A DNA stretch of 64,000 nucleotides from Pseudomonas sp. NFR16 (GTDB lineage: Bacteria > Pseudomonadota > Gammaproteobacteria > Pseudomonadales > Pseudomonadaceae), in contig NZ_FNYJ01000009.1 in assembly GCF_900108875.1 (NCBI RefSeq), positions 62,001-126,000 on the forward strand. Reading direction: 5' to 3'. The notes under the pieces are model-generated. The model did not search any database and was not told the origin of the DNA. It saw only the letters and a list, made by a program, of their open reading frames with translations. This document shows, in pieces, positions 17,502-25,770 of the stretch. Numbering within the stretch: the stretch's first letter is position 1; each line of letters begins with the position of its first letter. The position numbers and the translations under genes were made by a program.

Positions 17502-17951
17502 ATGAGTTTGCGCGAGAGGATCGTTGGTGCTTGGAAATTACGCTCGTACACTGAGACACCGGTGGATGGCACTGAACCCTTTCACCCAATGGGCCCTAAC
17601 CCAAAGGGTATAATCATGTACACACCCGGTGGATACATGTCAGCGCAATTCATGCTCGCTGAGAGAGCAAACTTCGCTGTCAATGATTTCTATCAAGGGA
17701 CTGTTGAGGAGTACAAAGCAGCCGCCTCGACCTACGTTGCATACTCAGGCCCTTTTGTGGTCGATGAAGAGAAAAGTATGGTCACCCATAGCGTGTTCGT
17801 CTCTTTGTTGCCAAATTGGATTGGAAACAATCAACCCCGTTTGGTCAGCCTTTACGGCACAGTGCTCACCCTTTCGACCGCTATCCCGATTCAATCCAAA
17901 GGCAAGTCGGTGGTTTCCAAACTCGTCTGGCATCGTGCCGAGCCTGCCTGA
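17502..17951 (+). CDS. Lipocalin-like domain protein
   Basis: The ~149-residue product from the ATG at 17502 has the signature of the lipocalin-like (PF13924-type) family: LRERIVGAWKLRSY at the start, then PKGIIMYTPGGYMSAQFM, YVAYSGPFVVDEEKSMVTH and a C-terminal LVWHRA. These are small cytoplasmic beta-barrels often found beside regulators and oxidoreductases of aromatic or electrophile metabolism; the ligand is unknown. The start is set by AGGAAATGTGGA upstream and by the family N-terminus. Confidence 0.82.
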   Translation: MSLRERIVGAWKLRSYTETPVDGTEPFHPMGPNPKGIIMYTPGGYMSAQFMLAERANFAVNDFYQGTVEEYKAAASTYVAYSGPFVVDEEKSMVTHSVFVSLLPNWIGNNQPRLVSLYGTVLTLSTAIPIQSKGKSVVSKLVWHRAEPA

Positions 17952-18066
17952 GATATCGATTCGCCCTTGCTCAAAAGGGGGCACTGATCGCGTACATTTC
18001 AACCCCCCGCATCAAGCCCCCTTCCTAATGAAGCACCAAATAGCAATCGGTAGCCGCACCTTGTGG

Positions 18067-18987
18067 CTAGACGTCGACTGCTGCCAATGCCTTCCCAACA
18101 TAGTCAACGAATACTCTGACCTTTGGCGACAGGTGTCGGCTCGATGGCCAAACCAGGCTCAACGGATTTGGTCTCCTGATACTGTCGTTTAAAAGAGCTC
18201 TCAGAGTGCCGCTAGCCAGTGGCTCACGCGCCAGGAAGTCAGGCATGCAGCCTATCCCTAACCCGGCGATCGTAGCCCCACGTAATGCCTCCATGTTGTT
18301 GCAGGTAAACACTGTCTCAGGATGCGGTTCCGGCTTTCCAGGTGTCAGGGACAACGGCAGTTCCTGAAGCTTTCCACTGGTTGGAAACCGAAATCTGATC
18401 GCAGTGTGTCTCGATAAGTCTTCAATGCACTCAGGGATGCCATGCGCCTCAAGATAGACCGGAGCAGCGCAGATCAGCATCTGCACAGAGCGAAGCGGTC
18501 TGGACATGAATCGAGAGTCCGACAAGGGCCCACTTCTAATGGCTACATCTACTCCCATGTCGATCAAATCAACCATGTTGTCATTGAAATCTATATCCAG
18601 ATCTATGTCAGGAAAGCGGCTGAGGAATTCAGGAAGAATGGGAAGCAGCAGGTGATAGGTGACCGTTGGAGTGCTAACGCGTAACCGACCACGCGGCTTT
18701 TCGGTGCTGCGCGAAATAGTGGCTTGTGCGTCGTCCAGGTCGTCCAGGATTCGCCGGCACCGCTCCAGGAACTCTTTTCCTTCATCCGTCAAACGCAAAC
18801 TTCGAGTGGAGCGCTGAAACAAACGGACGCTCAGCTGCTGCTCAAGCCTGGTGATGCCCTTCCCGACCGCAGAGGCAGATAGCCCCAGAGCTCTTCCTGC
18901 GGCAACGAAGCTACCGAGTTCGGCGGCTCTTACAAACGCCATCAGTCCGCTTAGCCGATCCACATTCGCCCCTTTCAATTCAATCAT
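18067..18987 (-). CDS. LysR-family transcriptional regulator 2
   Basis: The 306-residue product has the LysR HTH (LSGLMAFVRAAELGSFVAAGRALGLSASAVGKGITRLEQQL) and an effector domain of the CrgA/AaeR-like subgroup (PRGRLRVSTPTVTYHLLLPIL, DVAIRSGPLSDSRFMSRPL). It is divergent from the MFS exporter at 19117, with 129 bp between starts. Sequence with T-N11-A spacing and an AT-rich dyad lies around 19005-19025. It probably controls the exporter; the inducer is unknown. Confidence 0.92.
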   Translation of the reverse strand: MIELKGANVDRLSGLMAFVRAAELGSFVAAGRALGLSASAVGKGITRLEQQLSVRLFQRSTRSLRLTDEGKEFLERCRRILDDLDDAQATISRSTEKPRGRLRVSTPTVTYHLLLPILPEFLSRFPDIDLDIDFNDNMVDLIDMGVDVAIRSGPLSDSRFMSRPLRSVQMLICAAPVYLEAHGIPECIEDLSRHTAIRFRFPTSGKLQELPLSLTPGKPEPHPETVFTCNNMEALRGATIAGLGIGCMPDFLAREPLASGTLRALLNDSIRRPNPLSLVWPSSRHLSPKVRVFVDYVGKALAAVDV

Positions 18988-19116
18988 TTCGTTCCGGTAT
19001 ACGCGGAATTTAAAGCGTTTTTTAAACGATTACGACGTCTTTATCCTCTGCCGATCTCCCGCAGGCTCGCGCAACAAATGCCAGTCGCCTGCATCGTAAG
19101 ATCGAGGAAATCAATA

Positions 19117-20661
19117 ATGCCAACGTCAATAGCGCTGACTGCGATGCAGAAAACGCTGATTCTGATCGCAGTTTGCATCGCATCTATCACCATGCCCTTG
19201 AACTTCACGGCAGCTGCAGTCGCGATACCGGCGATTGGCCGAAGTTTTGAGGGCACTCCCATGGCCTTGAACTGGGTGACCAACGCGTTCATGTTGACGT
19301 TTGGGAGTGGACTGATGGCCGCCGGCGCGCTTGCTGACCACTATGGTCGCAAGACTGTCTTTATTGCAGGTATTTCCGGATTCGCAGTGTTTTCTGCGGC
19401 ATCGACCTTCGCCCCAAACCTTCTTTGCTTTGACCTCTTGCGCGCAGCTCAGGGCGTTGCTGCTGCAGCGGCATTTTCTGGCGGGATGGCTTCGTTAGCG
19501 CAAGAATTTGACGGCGCCGAACGGGTGCGAGCATTCAGTTACGTCGGCAGTAGTTTCGGAATCGGGTTGGCTTTTGGCCCCATTGCTTCTGGACTGATGA
19601 TCTCCACTGTCGGCTGGCAAACTGTTTTTCTTCTGATCACCTTGTTTGCAGTGATTGCTACGGTGCTAGGTGCGCGATACATGCGGGACTCGCGCAACCC
19701 GGATGCGAACGGTGTCGATTGGCCCGGTGCGCTGAGCTTTACCTGGGCTTTGACTGTGTTCACTTACGGCATTCTTAAGGCGCCTGAAAATGGGTGGAGC
19801 GATCCTGCAGTGATCGGCTTGCTCGTCTGTGCTGTGGTGTCCTTCGCCGTATTTGTGCTGATTGAGAGAAGGGTCGCGCAACCCATGCTTGATCTCTCTC
19901 TTTTTCGCTATCCGCGATTTGTAGGCGTACAGCTGCTGGCCGCCGCTCCTGCCTACGCATATGTCGTTCTACTGATCCTGCTACCCATTCGATTTGTTGG
20001 AATTGATGGCATGAGTGAGATCGCGGCTGGCCAACTGATGATTGCGCTTTCTGCTCCCTTGCTGTTTCTGCCGATCGCAGCAGGTCACATGACCAGATGG
20101 TTCAAACCTTCCACCATTTGCGGCCTCGGTTTGTCGGTTTCGGCAGTTGGTCTCTTTTGGCTGAGTCACAAACCAGTCGGCAGTACACCCCTTGATGTAA
20201 TGCTGCCTCTGTTGGTCATTGGCTCGGGGATCAGCCTGCCGTGGGGGTTGATGGACGGCCTTGCGGTCAGCGTAGTGCCCAAGGAACGCGCAGGGATGGC
20301 CACAGGAATATTCAGTACCACCAGGGTCGCTGGCGAAGGTGTTGCCGTGGCAGTCGTCAGTGCCGTGCTTTCAGGATTGACCGCACAACATCTTGCTGCG
20401 TCAACAACCGAGCAGTCGAAAAACATGAATGAGGCCGCGCAACGACTTGTCACGGGAGATCTCGCGACAGCAGCCTCTATCCTGCCAGACACCGCTCATG
20501 AGTTGCTAGTTGCTAGTTATAGTACTGCCTTCAGTACTCTGCTGTTGATTTTAACTTCCATCACCGTCCTGACAGCCGCAGTGGTTTTCTTATTCCTGGA
20601 CAGAGGAAATGTTGAGGACGAAACAGACGTTGAACGCACAAACCTTGATCAGCCGACCTGA
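19117..20661 (+). CDS. MFS transporter, DHA2 (EmrB/QacA) drug exporter family
   Basis: The ~514-residue product has 14 predicted hydrophobic segments, as DHA2 drug:H+ antiporters do. The motif-A loop GALADHYGRKTV lies between TM2 and TM3, and motif C-like SSFGIGLAFGPIASGLM in TM5. The start at 19117 is chosen because GAGGAAAT lies 8 nt upstream. It is an inner-membrane exporter likely used against toxic compounds. It is divergent from LysR regulator 2. The TolC-like channel at 7111 could in principle work with it, but the adaptor (EmrA type) is not in the window. Confidence 0.92.
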   Translation: MPTSIALTAMQKTLILIAVCIASITMPLNFTAAAVAIPAIGRSFEGTPMALNWVTNAFMLTFGSGLMAAGALADHYGRKTVFIAGISGFAVFSAASTFAPNLLCFDLLRAAQGVAAAAAFSGGMASLAQEFDGAERVRAFSYVGSSFGIGLAFGPIASGLMISTVGWQTVFLLITLFAVIATVLGARYMRDSRNPDANGVDWPGALSFTWALTVFTYGILKAPENGWSDPAVIGLLVCAVVSFAVFVLIERRVAQPMLDLSLFRYPRFVGVQLLAAAPAYAYVVLLILLPIRFVGIDGMSEIAAGQLMIALSAPLLFLPIAAGHMTRWFKPSTICGLGLSVSAVGLFWLSHKPVGSTPLDVMLPLLVIGSGISLPWGLMDGLAVSVVPKERAGMATGIFSTTRVAGEGVAVAVVSAVLSGLTAQHLAASTTEQSKNMNEAAQRLVTGDLATAASILPDTAHELLVASYSTAFSTLLLILTSITVLTAAVVFLFLDRGNVEDETDVERTNLDQPT

Positions 20662-20746
20662 ATACGCGAAGAGAGAGACCGCCTAATAGTGCTTTCCGGA
20701 AGCTCTCATTAGAGCCAAATTCCCCCTAATTCAGTCTATTAGGCAG

Positions 20747-20779
20747 GCCTCAGGCACATCAAGCAGATGTGTCTGAGGC
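20747..20779 (+). terminator. Hairpin downstream of MFS gene
   Basis: GCCTCAGGCACATC (20747-20760) pairs with GATGTGTCTGAGGC (20766-20779), 14 bp with one G-U, loop of five. There is no T run behind it, so it may be a Rho-assisted terminator or 3' stabiliser. Confidence 0.5.
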
Positions 20780-21024
20780 CCTTGCCGCTCTTATGCAGAA
20801 CGTTAAGATTTCCGCCTTGAACGGCATCGATATCGTGCGGTAGCGATTGGGAGAAGGCGCCGACAGGGGTTGCTGGAAGGATTCCCTGTTATCGACGATT
20901 TGCACGCGGGCATGCTTATGACGGTGCTGCTCAATACCATACACGTGAACACAACTTTACTCCGACCAAATCTAGCCTCGGTCGATCGACGCGAAGATCC
21001 CCGCTCCAATGAAACGCTGGAATC

Positions 21025-21160
21025 GCTGGTGAATGTCCCTGACGGCATGTCCCTGCTTTGGTTCTAGTAGGATGTGGGCTAATAGATATCAGAAATGCCG
21101 GCGGCACTGCCTAGGGTGGCGTTTGCGTGGCGTATCTGGCTATACAGACTGCCCACACAG
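21025..21160 (+). pseudogene. Remnant of a [2Fe-2S] aldehyde dehydrogenase small-subunit gene
   Basis: The stretch encoding LVNVPDGMSLLW (about 21026-21064) matches the start of the intact gene at 23103 (VDVPDDMPLLW) in DNA as well as protein; ATGTCCCTGA and CATG-C-CTGCT-TGG align in register. Two stop codons follow immediately. About 50 bp further, GGVCVAYLAIQTA resembles the CGVCTVHLDGQAT cluster of the intact gene. Only a few dozen bases are recognisable, so the full extent is unknown. It suggests an older or parallel copy that decayed. Confidence 0.5.
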
Positions 21161-21291
21161 CATCGAGCATCAGAGGGGTATTCATCTTTGGCGCGCTGAC
21201 CTGTCGTGATGACAGCATTGACGCAACAGCCGGAACTGCATTGAAAGCGGCTCGCTGGAGAAGCAGTCAAACCCAAGCCGGCGAAATATAG

Positions 21292-21316
21292 AAAAAACCC
21301 GTATCATTGATACGGG
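21292..21316 (-). terminator. Rho-independent terminator of the azoR operon
   Basis: Read leftward, CCCGTATC-loop-GATACGGG (stem 8, loop 3) is followed by six T (complement of 21292-21297). It lies 89 bp beyond the YciI-like stop codon. Confidence 0.8.
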
Positions 21317-21404
21317 TACGAGGTAAACTTACTCACAGCAAGCACTCAATGCACGCACTCACAAGCATTTTGAACACTTTGAATTATAGCAACAGAGCCT
21401 TGAT

Positions 21405-21695
21405 TCAAACGCTCTCTAGTAACTTGAGTTCAGGCTGAACCATTCTGACGTCGACATCGATTATTTGATATTCGACCAGATCATTAGCAAAGTACGGATC
21501 TTCGGAGATGATGGAACGGAGCTCTTTTTTATCAACTCCCTTGGACATGATCATACCGCCCAAGCCATTAACCTTCGCAGAGGCGAGAAGAAATACGCCT
21601 TGATCCACGTATTTCTTTACCCATTCTACATGTGCGTCTCTATAAGGCTCAACACTACCGAACTTCTCGGTCAAACTGAGATGTAAAAAATACAT
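21405..21695 (-). CDS. YciI-like (YCII) protein
   Basis: The 96-residue product has the YCII ferredoxin-like fold: MYFLHLSL start, YRDAHVEWVKKYVDQGVFLLAS with the conserved His/Asp region, GGMIMSKGVDKKELRSII, then DPYFANDLVEYQIIDV. YciI proteins are small enzymes or accessory proteins; some act as dehydrochlorinases on aromatic compounds, but most are uncharacterised. It follows azoR by about 33 bp in the same direction, is probably co-transcribed, and is closed by the terminator at 21292. Confidence 0.87.
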   Translation of the reverse strand: MYFLHLSLTEKFGSVEPYRDAHVEWVKKYVDQGVFLLASAKVNGLGGMIMSKGVDKKELRSIISEDPYFANDLVEYQIIDVDVRMVQPELKLLESV

Positions 21696-21728
21696 ATAAT
21701 TTACCTGTCTATTAGTCGCTAAAATTTA

Positions 21729-22358
21729 TTAGCGCTTCGCAGCACTGGAAACGTCTTCTTCTGCGGACTTTACGAAGAAATCTATCGTGACCTTCTCGCC
21801 ATCGATAGTATATGTCCCGCCCGCCTGGACGACAGCTACATCGGTAACGCCAACAAATGCAAGAATATGGCGCATGTAAGGCGTGAGAAAATCATATGGA
21901 AAAGTGGGAGTATCAGCTAGGTAAACGCCTGCACTAGCCACGATGAGTGTCGCCTTCTTCCCACTTAGCAGGCCCGTATAAGAACCGTCTGAGTTCGCTT
22001 TGAAGGTAACGCCGGCTCGAACGATATTATCAACCCACGCCTTCAGCGCCGCAGGCAGCCCAAAGTTATACATAGGGGTAGCGATGAGGTAATGATCACA
22101 ACGATTCAACTGTTCGATAAAATCATCACTTATCTTTAACGCCGCTTTCTGCGCTTCATCTCGAACATCCACCGGAGTGAAGACTGCGCCGATCCACTCG
22201 ATATCTACAAATGGTGGTGCTGATTCTGACAAGTCACAATGATATACTTCGCCTTCCGGATGATGACGTTGCCATTCGAGTTCAAACTTTTGACTAAGAG
22301 CCTTTGAGACCGACTGCTCGCCCCGCGCACTTACGTCAATTCTTAATAAATTTGTCAT
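21729..22358 (-). CDS. azoR: FMN-dependent NADH:quinone/azo oxidoreductase AzoR
   Basis: The 209-residue product has the AzoR/flavodoxin-like fold: LLRIDVSARGEQSVSKALSQKF (FMN phosphate loop region), YLIATPMYNFGLPAALKAWVDNI, and ATLIVASAGVY. These dimeric flavoenzymes reduce quinones and azo compounds by two electrons and protect against thiol-reactive quinones. In Bacillus an azoR gene is the classical target of the HxlR-family regulator YodB. Here a perfect copy of the HxlR-associated palindrome lies 122 bp upstream (22480). A 6-bp hairpin (CGCTAA/TTAGCG, 21717-21734) overlaps its stop codon. Confidence 0.93.
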   Translation of the reverse strand: MTNLLRIDVSARGEQSVSKALSQKFELEWQRHHPEGEVYHCDLSESAPPFVDIEWIGAVFTPVDVRDEAQKAALKISDDFIEQLNRCDHYLIATPMYNFGLPAALKAWVDNIVRAGVTFKANSDGSYTGLLSGKKATLIVASAGVYLADTPTFPYDFLTPYMRHILAFVGVTDVAVVQAGGTYTIDGEKVTIDFFVKSAEEDVSSAAKR

Positions 22359-23102
22359 GAAATCCTCTGCACAAGTGATGTCATTGATAGGGGTAAAAGC
22401 GAAGTATTCCGTCCATTGATAATCTATTTCGTGGATGCACAGGTCTTCACGTTTTAGTTCATCCTGACCCGGATAGTAGCTTCAGTTTTTAAAGCGGTAA
22501 AGAAATGAATTTTTGCCAGTCCCGGATCAGTACAGCGCCGCATTGGTTGGCTTTTGCGTCTCGCGCTGCGGCAGGTTCGCTATCCGAACGCGTATTCGTT
22601 TGCGAGAGCCAAATAGCCATCTGCGTGGATGAGGTCAGCTGCGCCTAACCATCAGGGACTGCCAAGTCGTTCCGAAATCTCAAAGATCCAAGGAGGAACG
22701 GTAATGCTCGCTTTTTCCCACCCTTACCACCCTTCGAGAATCTCCCGCCAACCGCGTCGAATGGCTTCCTGACAAATCCAGCTCTTTCAGCTGCCCGCTG
22801 AATATGCGCGGCCCTCCAGTCTCTTCTCAGAACAAGCTGATTGAGCCGTCCAGAACGTAAGGCCCGGAGTCACGCAACAGTGAAAAATGTTTTTAAAAGG
22901 GCTCCGCATCCTGATCCTGCCCCTGTAGTATCAATTTTTGAAGCGACAGATGACGCGCGCCCTGTCCTTACCTTGTGGCTCCTAATCCCTACGTCAGCGT
23001 TACGTCGGGTCAGCTACGACCAACATAAACACGCCGCTGTAGGCCAACGTTCCCTTTGGGCAATGAGTCAGCGGCAAACCGTGATCAACGCCGGAGGTTT
23101 CG
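22359..23102. other. Divergent intergenic region between azoR and the aldehyde dehydrogenase operon
   Basis: No gene is supported. It holds the palindrome at 22480-22494, a half-degenerate version TATCA-ATTTT-TGAAG at 22929-22943, and a GGAGG ribosome binding site just before 23103. Confidence 0.5.
22479..22495. promoter_or_regulatory. Operator-like inverted repeat upstream of azoR
   Basis: GCTTCA-GTTTT-TAAAGC has the same spacing and outer G/C as the site at 2752. With one C/A mismatch between the arms it fits GCTTYA-N5-TRAAGC. It lies 122 bp upstream of azoR. Confidence 0.55.
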
Positions 23103-23555
23103 ATGCAGACATTACTGATCAATGGTCAGGATCACGCTGTGGATGTCCCTGATGACATGCCACTGCTCTGGGTATTGCGTGATGTACTGGGAATGACAGG
23201 CACTAAATATGGCTGCGGCATTGCTCAATGCGGCGTTTGTACCGTGCATCTGGACGGACAAGCCACTCGCTCATGCGTACTGCCCGTCAGCGCAGTAGCA
23301 GGACGCAGGGTCTCCACAATCGAGGGGATGGCAGAGTTGCCGGTGGGTCAGCAAGTGCAGAAGGCTTGGCTGGAGCATGAGGTCGCTCAGTGCGGCTACT
23401 GCCAGCCTGGCCAGATCATGTCTGCCGTCGGTCTGCTTCAAGCCCACCCCGACGCCAACGATGAGCAGATCACGACGGCCATGGCCGGCAATCTTTGTCG
23501 TTGCGCGACCTATACCCGCATTCGCGCAGCCATCAAAAGCGTGAGCAAGGCCTGA
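23103..23555 (+). CDS. Aldehyde dehydrogenase / isoquinoline oxidoreductase, [2Fe-2S] subunit
   Basis: The 150-residue product is the small subunit of a xanthine-oxidase-family molybdenum hydroxylase. It has a plant-type ferredoxin domain (GTKYGCGIAQCGVCTVHLDG) and a C-terminal [2Fe-2S]-binding domain (AQCGYCQPGQIMSA and NLCRCATYTRIR). It passes electrons from the molybdenum site to the cytochrome subunit. The start has GGAGG 7 nt upstream. It is the first gene of a three-gene operon, with only 11 bp to the next. There is no twin-arginine signal, so export would occur together with the large subunit. Confidence 0.93.
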   Translation: MQTLLINGQDHAVDVPDDMPLLWVLRDVLGMTGTKYGCGIAQCGVCTVHLDGQATRSCVLPVSAVAGRRVSTIEGMAELPVGQQVQKAWLEHEVAQCGYCQPGQIMSAVGLLQAHPDANDEQITTAMAGNLCRCATYTRIRAAIKSVSKA

Positions 23556-23566
23556 GGAAAATTCCC

Positions 23567-25759
23567 ATGACAGATAATGATCGAATGGTTGCGAAGGTCT
23601 CACGCAGAAGCATTCTTAAGGGCAGCGCTCTTTCATTGGGTGGTTTATTTATAAGTGCCTGGCTACCTCCTATGGTCGGCCGCAGCTTTGCCGCCGCAAC
23701 GGTCGCGACGGCCCGGCTGGGAGACAATGCTGCGCCAGGCTTCGGTGCATATGTGAAGGTCGCGCGCGACGGTCGCGTTACCGTGATATCACCGAAGATC
23801 GAAATGGGCCAAGGCGTACAGACAGCCATAGGCATGATGGTCGCCGAAGAGCTAGAAGTGCCGCTCAGTCAGGTGAGCATCGAAGAAGCGCCTCCCAACG
23901 GGGCTCTGTATACGGACACACTGCTGCAGTTCCAGGCGACTGGTGGCTCGACTTCGACCCGATTCACTTGGGAACCGCTTCGGCGAGCGGGCGCCACCGC
24001 TCGCATATTGCTGGTTCAAGCTGCGGCACTACGATGGAAGGTCGCTCCAAGCGAATGCCGAGCTCTAAGCGGTCAAGTCTTAGGGCCTGACGGCCAACAT
24101 GCAGATTACGGAGACTTGGTAGACGCAGCATCTCTGCTTCCGATTCCAAATGACGTAGCTCTCAAGCCCATCGCAGATTTCAAACTGTTGGGCACTCCCG
24201 CGCAGCGGCTCGATACGCCAAACAAGGTCAACGGATCTGCGCAATTCACGATCGATCTAAAAATACCGGACATGCTGATTGCCTCCTCGCTAACCTGCCC
24301 GGTGTACGGCGGCAAGCTCAGAAGCGTCAAGGACGAGGCGGCACGTAAAGTTCAAGGCGTACGAGACGTAGTTCGACTGGACAATGCGGTAGCGGTGACA
24401 GCTACCAATTTCTGGGCTTGCCAGCAGGCGCTAAAAGCTTTGGAGGTCGAGTGGGATTTCGGGGCCCACGGTTCCGTAGATTCTGCTCAGCTGGACAGCG
24501 CCTTGCTCGATGCAAGTTCCAGAGATGGCGTATTTGCTAAGCAAACGGGCGACATTACAGCGGCTATAAAAAGTGCGCCTAATCATTTCGAAGCAGTCTA
24601 TCAACAACCATTTCTTTCGCACTCACCCCTGGAGCCCATGAGCTGCGTCGCCCATGTTCGCCCTGATATGTGTGAGCTGTGGGTCGGTTGCCAGGCACCC
24701 ATTTTTGCGCAGATGGGTGCTGCTAAAATCAGCGGCATGCCCATGAAAAAGGTGGTTATCCATAACCAGCTCATTGGTGGCAGTTTCGGTCGCCGGCTTG
24801 AGTCCGACTTTATCTTTCAAGCCGTTGATATCGCTCGACAAGTCAGCTATCCAATCAAGCTGATCTGGAGTCGCGAAGAAGACATGACCCACGATAAATA
24901 TCGCCCCCATTATGTCGACCGTCTCAACGCAGCGTTGGACAAAGATCTTCGACCGGTGGGCTGGGAGCACCGTATTGTAGGTGCCTCAATCGTCGCGTCT
25001 TACCTTGGTCAACTGCCGGAAAGTGGCGTAGATGGCGACGCGGTCGAAGTAGCGATCGAGCCAGTCTACTCACTGGAGAGCCTGCAGGTGCGCTACATCC
25101 GGCAAGATCCTAAGGCCATTCCGGTTTCTTGGTGGCGTGGTGTAGGCCCTTTGCGCAGCACCTTCCCAATCGAATGCTTTATCGATGAGCTAGCACGCAA
25201 CGCGAAAGCCGATCCCGTGGAATATCGATTGGGTCTGATGCAGGAGCAGCCACGTGCACAGGCCGCATTAAGGAAAGTAGCGGAACTGGCTAACTGGAAA
25301 GAGGCGTTGCCAGCCGGCCACGGACGTGGCGTGGCAGTCAGCGCAGTGTTTGGCAGTTTCGTCGCTACGGTGATTGAGCTTGAGATGCAGGGAGAAAAAG
25401 GCATTCGCATAAAACGGCTGACCTCCGTGGTCGACTGCGGATTCGTCAACAACCCGACTTCGGTTAGATCGCAGATGGAGGGCGGCACTTTGTTCGGATT
25501 ATCAGCAGCTCTGTTTAACGAAATCCTTATAGAGAAAGGCCAGGTAGTGCAGCGCAACTTCAATGCGTACAGGCAGATTCGGATGAGCGACGCCCCTGCA
25601 GTACACGTGCATGTGATGCCCAGTGTTGAAAGCCCTGGTGGAATTGGAGAAACCGGCGTGGTGCCAGCCGCAGCTGCGCTGGTGAATGCGCTTCATGCTG
25701 CTTGCGGAGTCCGTGAGCGTCGGTTGCCACTCAGCCGTTTCGGCTATTTCACTGTTTAA
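23567..25759 (+). CDS. Aldehyde dehydrogenase / isoquinoline oxidoreductase, molybdenum-binding subunit
   Basis: The ~730-residue product begins with a twin-arginine signal (KVSRRSILKGSALSLGG, then a hydrophobic stretch to GRSFAA), so it is exported folded to the periplasm. The body is the IorB-type molybdopterin subunit, with motifs KIEMGQGVQTAIGMMVAEEL, QATGGSTSTR, the substrate/Mo loop VIHNQLIGGSFGRRLE, and GGIGETGV containing the catalytic Glu near the C-terminus. Such enzymes hydroxylate N-heterocycles or oxidise aldehydes; the substrate here is not determined. The start at 23567 follows GAGGAAA. The operon 23103-26985 is complete for the periplasmic aldehyde dehydrogenase type. Confidence 0.93.
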   Translation: MTDNDRMVAKVSRRSILKGSALSLGGLFISAWLPPMVGRSFAAATVATARLGDNAAPGFGAYVKVARDGRVTVISPKIEMGQGVQTAIGMMVAEELEVPLSQVSIEEAPPNGALYTDTLLQFQATGGSTSTRFTWEPLRRAGATARILLVQAAALRWKVAPSECRALSGQVLGPDGQHADYGDLVDAASLLPIPNDVALKPIADFKLLGTPAQRLDTPNKVNGSAQFTIDLKIPDMLIASSLTCPVYGGKLRSVKDEAARKVQGVRDVVRLDNAVAVTATNFWACQQALKALEVEWDFGAHGSVDSAQLDSALLDASSRDGVFAKQTGDITAAIKSAPNHFEAVYQQPFLSHSPLEPMSCVAHVRPDMCELWVGCQAPIFAQMGAAKISGMPMKKVVIHNQLIGGSFGRRLESDFIFQAVDIARQVSYPIKLIWSREEDMTHDKYRPHYVDRLNAALDKDLRPVGWEHRIVGASIVASYLGQLPESGVDGDAVEVAIEPVYSLESLQVRYIRQDPKAIPVSWWRGVGPLRSTFPIECFIDELARNAKADPVEYRLGLMQEQPRAQAALRKVAELANWKEALPAGHGRGVAVSAVFGSFVATVIELEMQGEKGIRIKRLTSVVDCGFVNNPTSVRSQMEGGTLFGLSAALFNEILIEKGQVVQRNFNAYRQIRMSDAPAVHVHVMPSVESPGGIGETGVVPAAAALVNALHAACGVRERRLPLSRFGYFTV

Positions 25760-25770
25760 GGGGCGCCGTC

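Larger units (their letters stand above)
20662..21404. other. Intergenic stretch with hairpins and gene remnant
   Basis: No intact gene is supported. It contains a large hairpin at 20747-20779, a fragment resembling the start of the aldehyde dehydrogenase small subunit (21025-21160), and a leftward terminator at 21292-21316. The only sizeable rightward frame (20870-21067) is the carrier of that fragment. Confidence 0.5.

Noticed and set aside
20870..21067. 65-codon rightward frame as a gene
   Set aside because: No ribosome binding site; its only recognisable part is a decayed fragment of an oxidoreductase subunit, so it is reported as a remnant.
22841..23152. 103-codon frame overlapping the start of the [2Fe-2S] subunit gene
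   Set aside because: No similarity or ribosome binding site, and it overlaps a certain gene in another frame.
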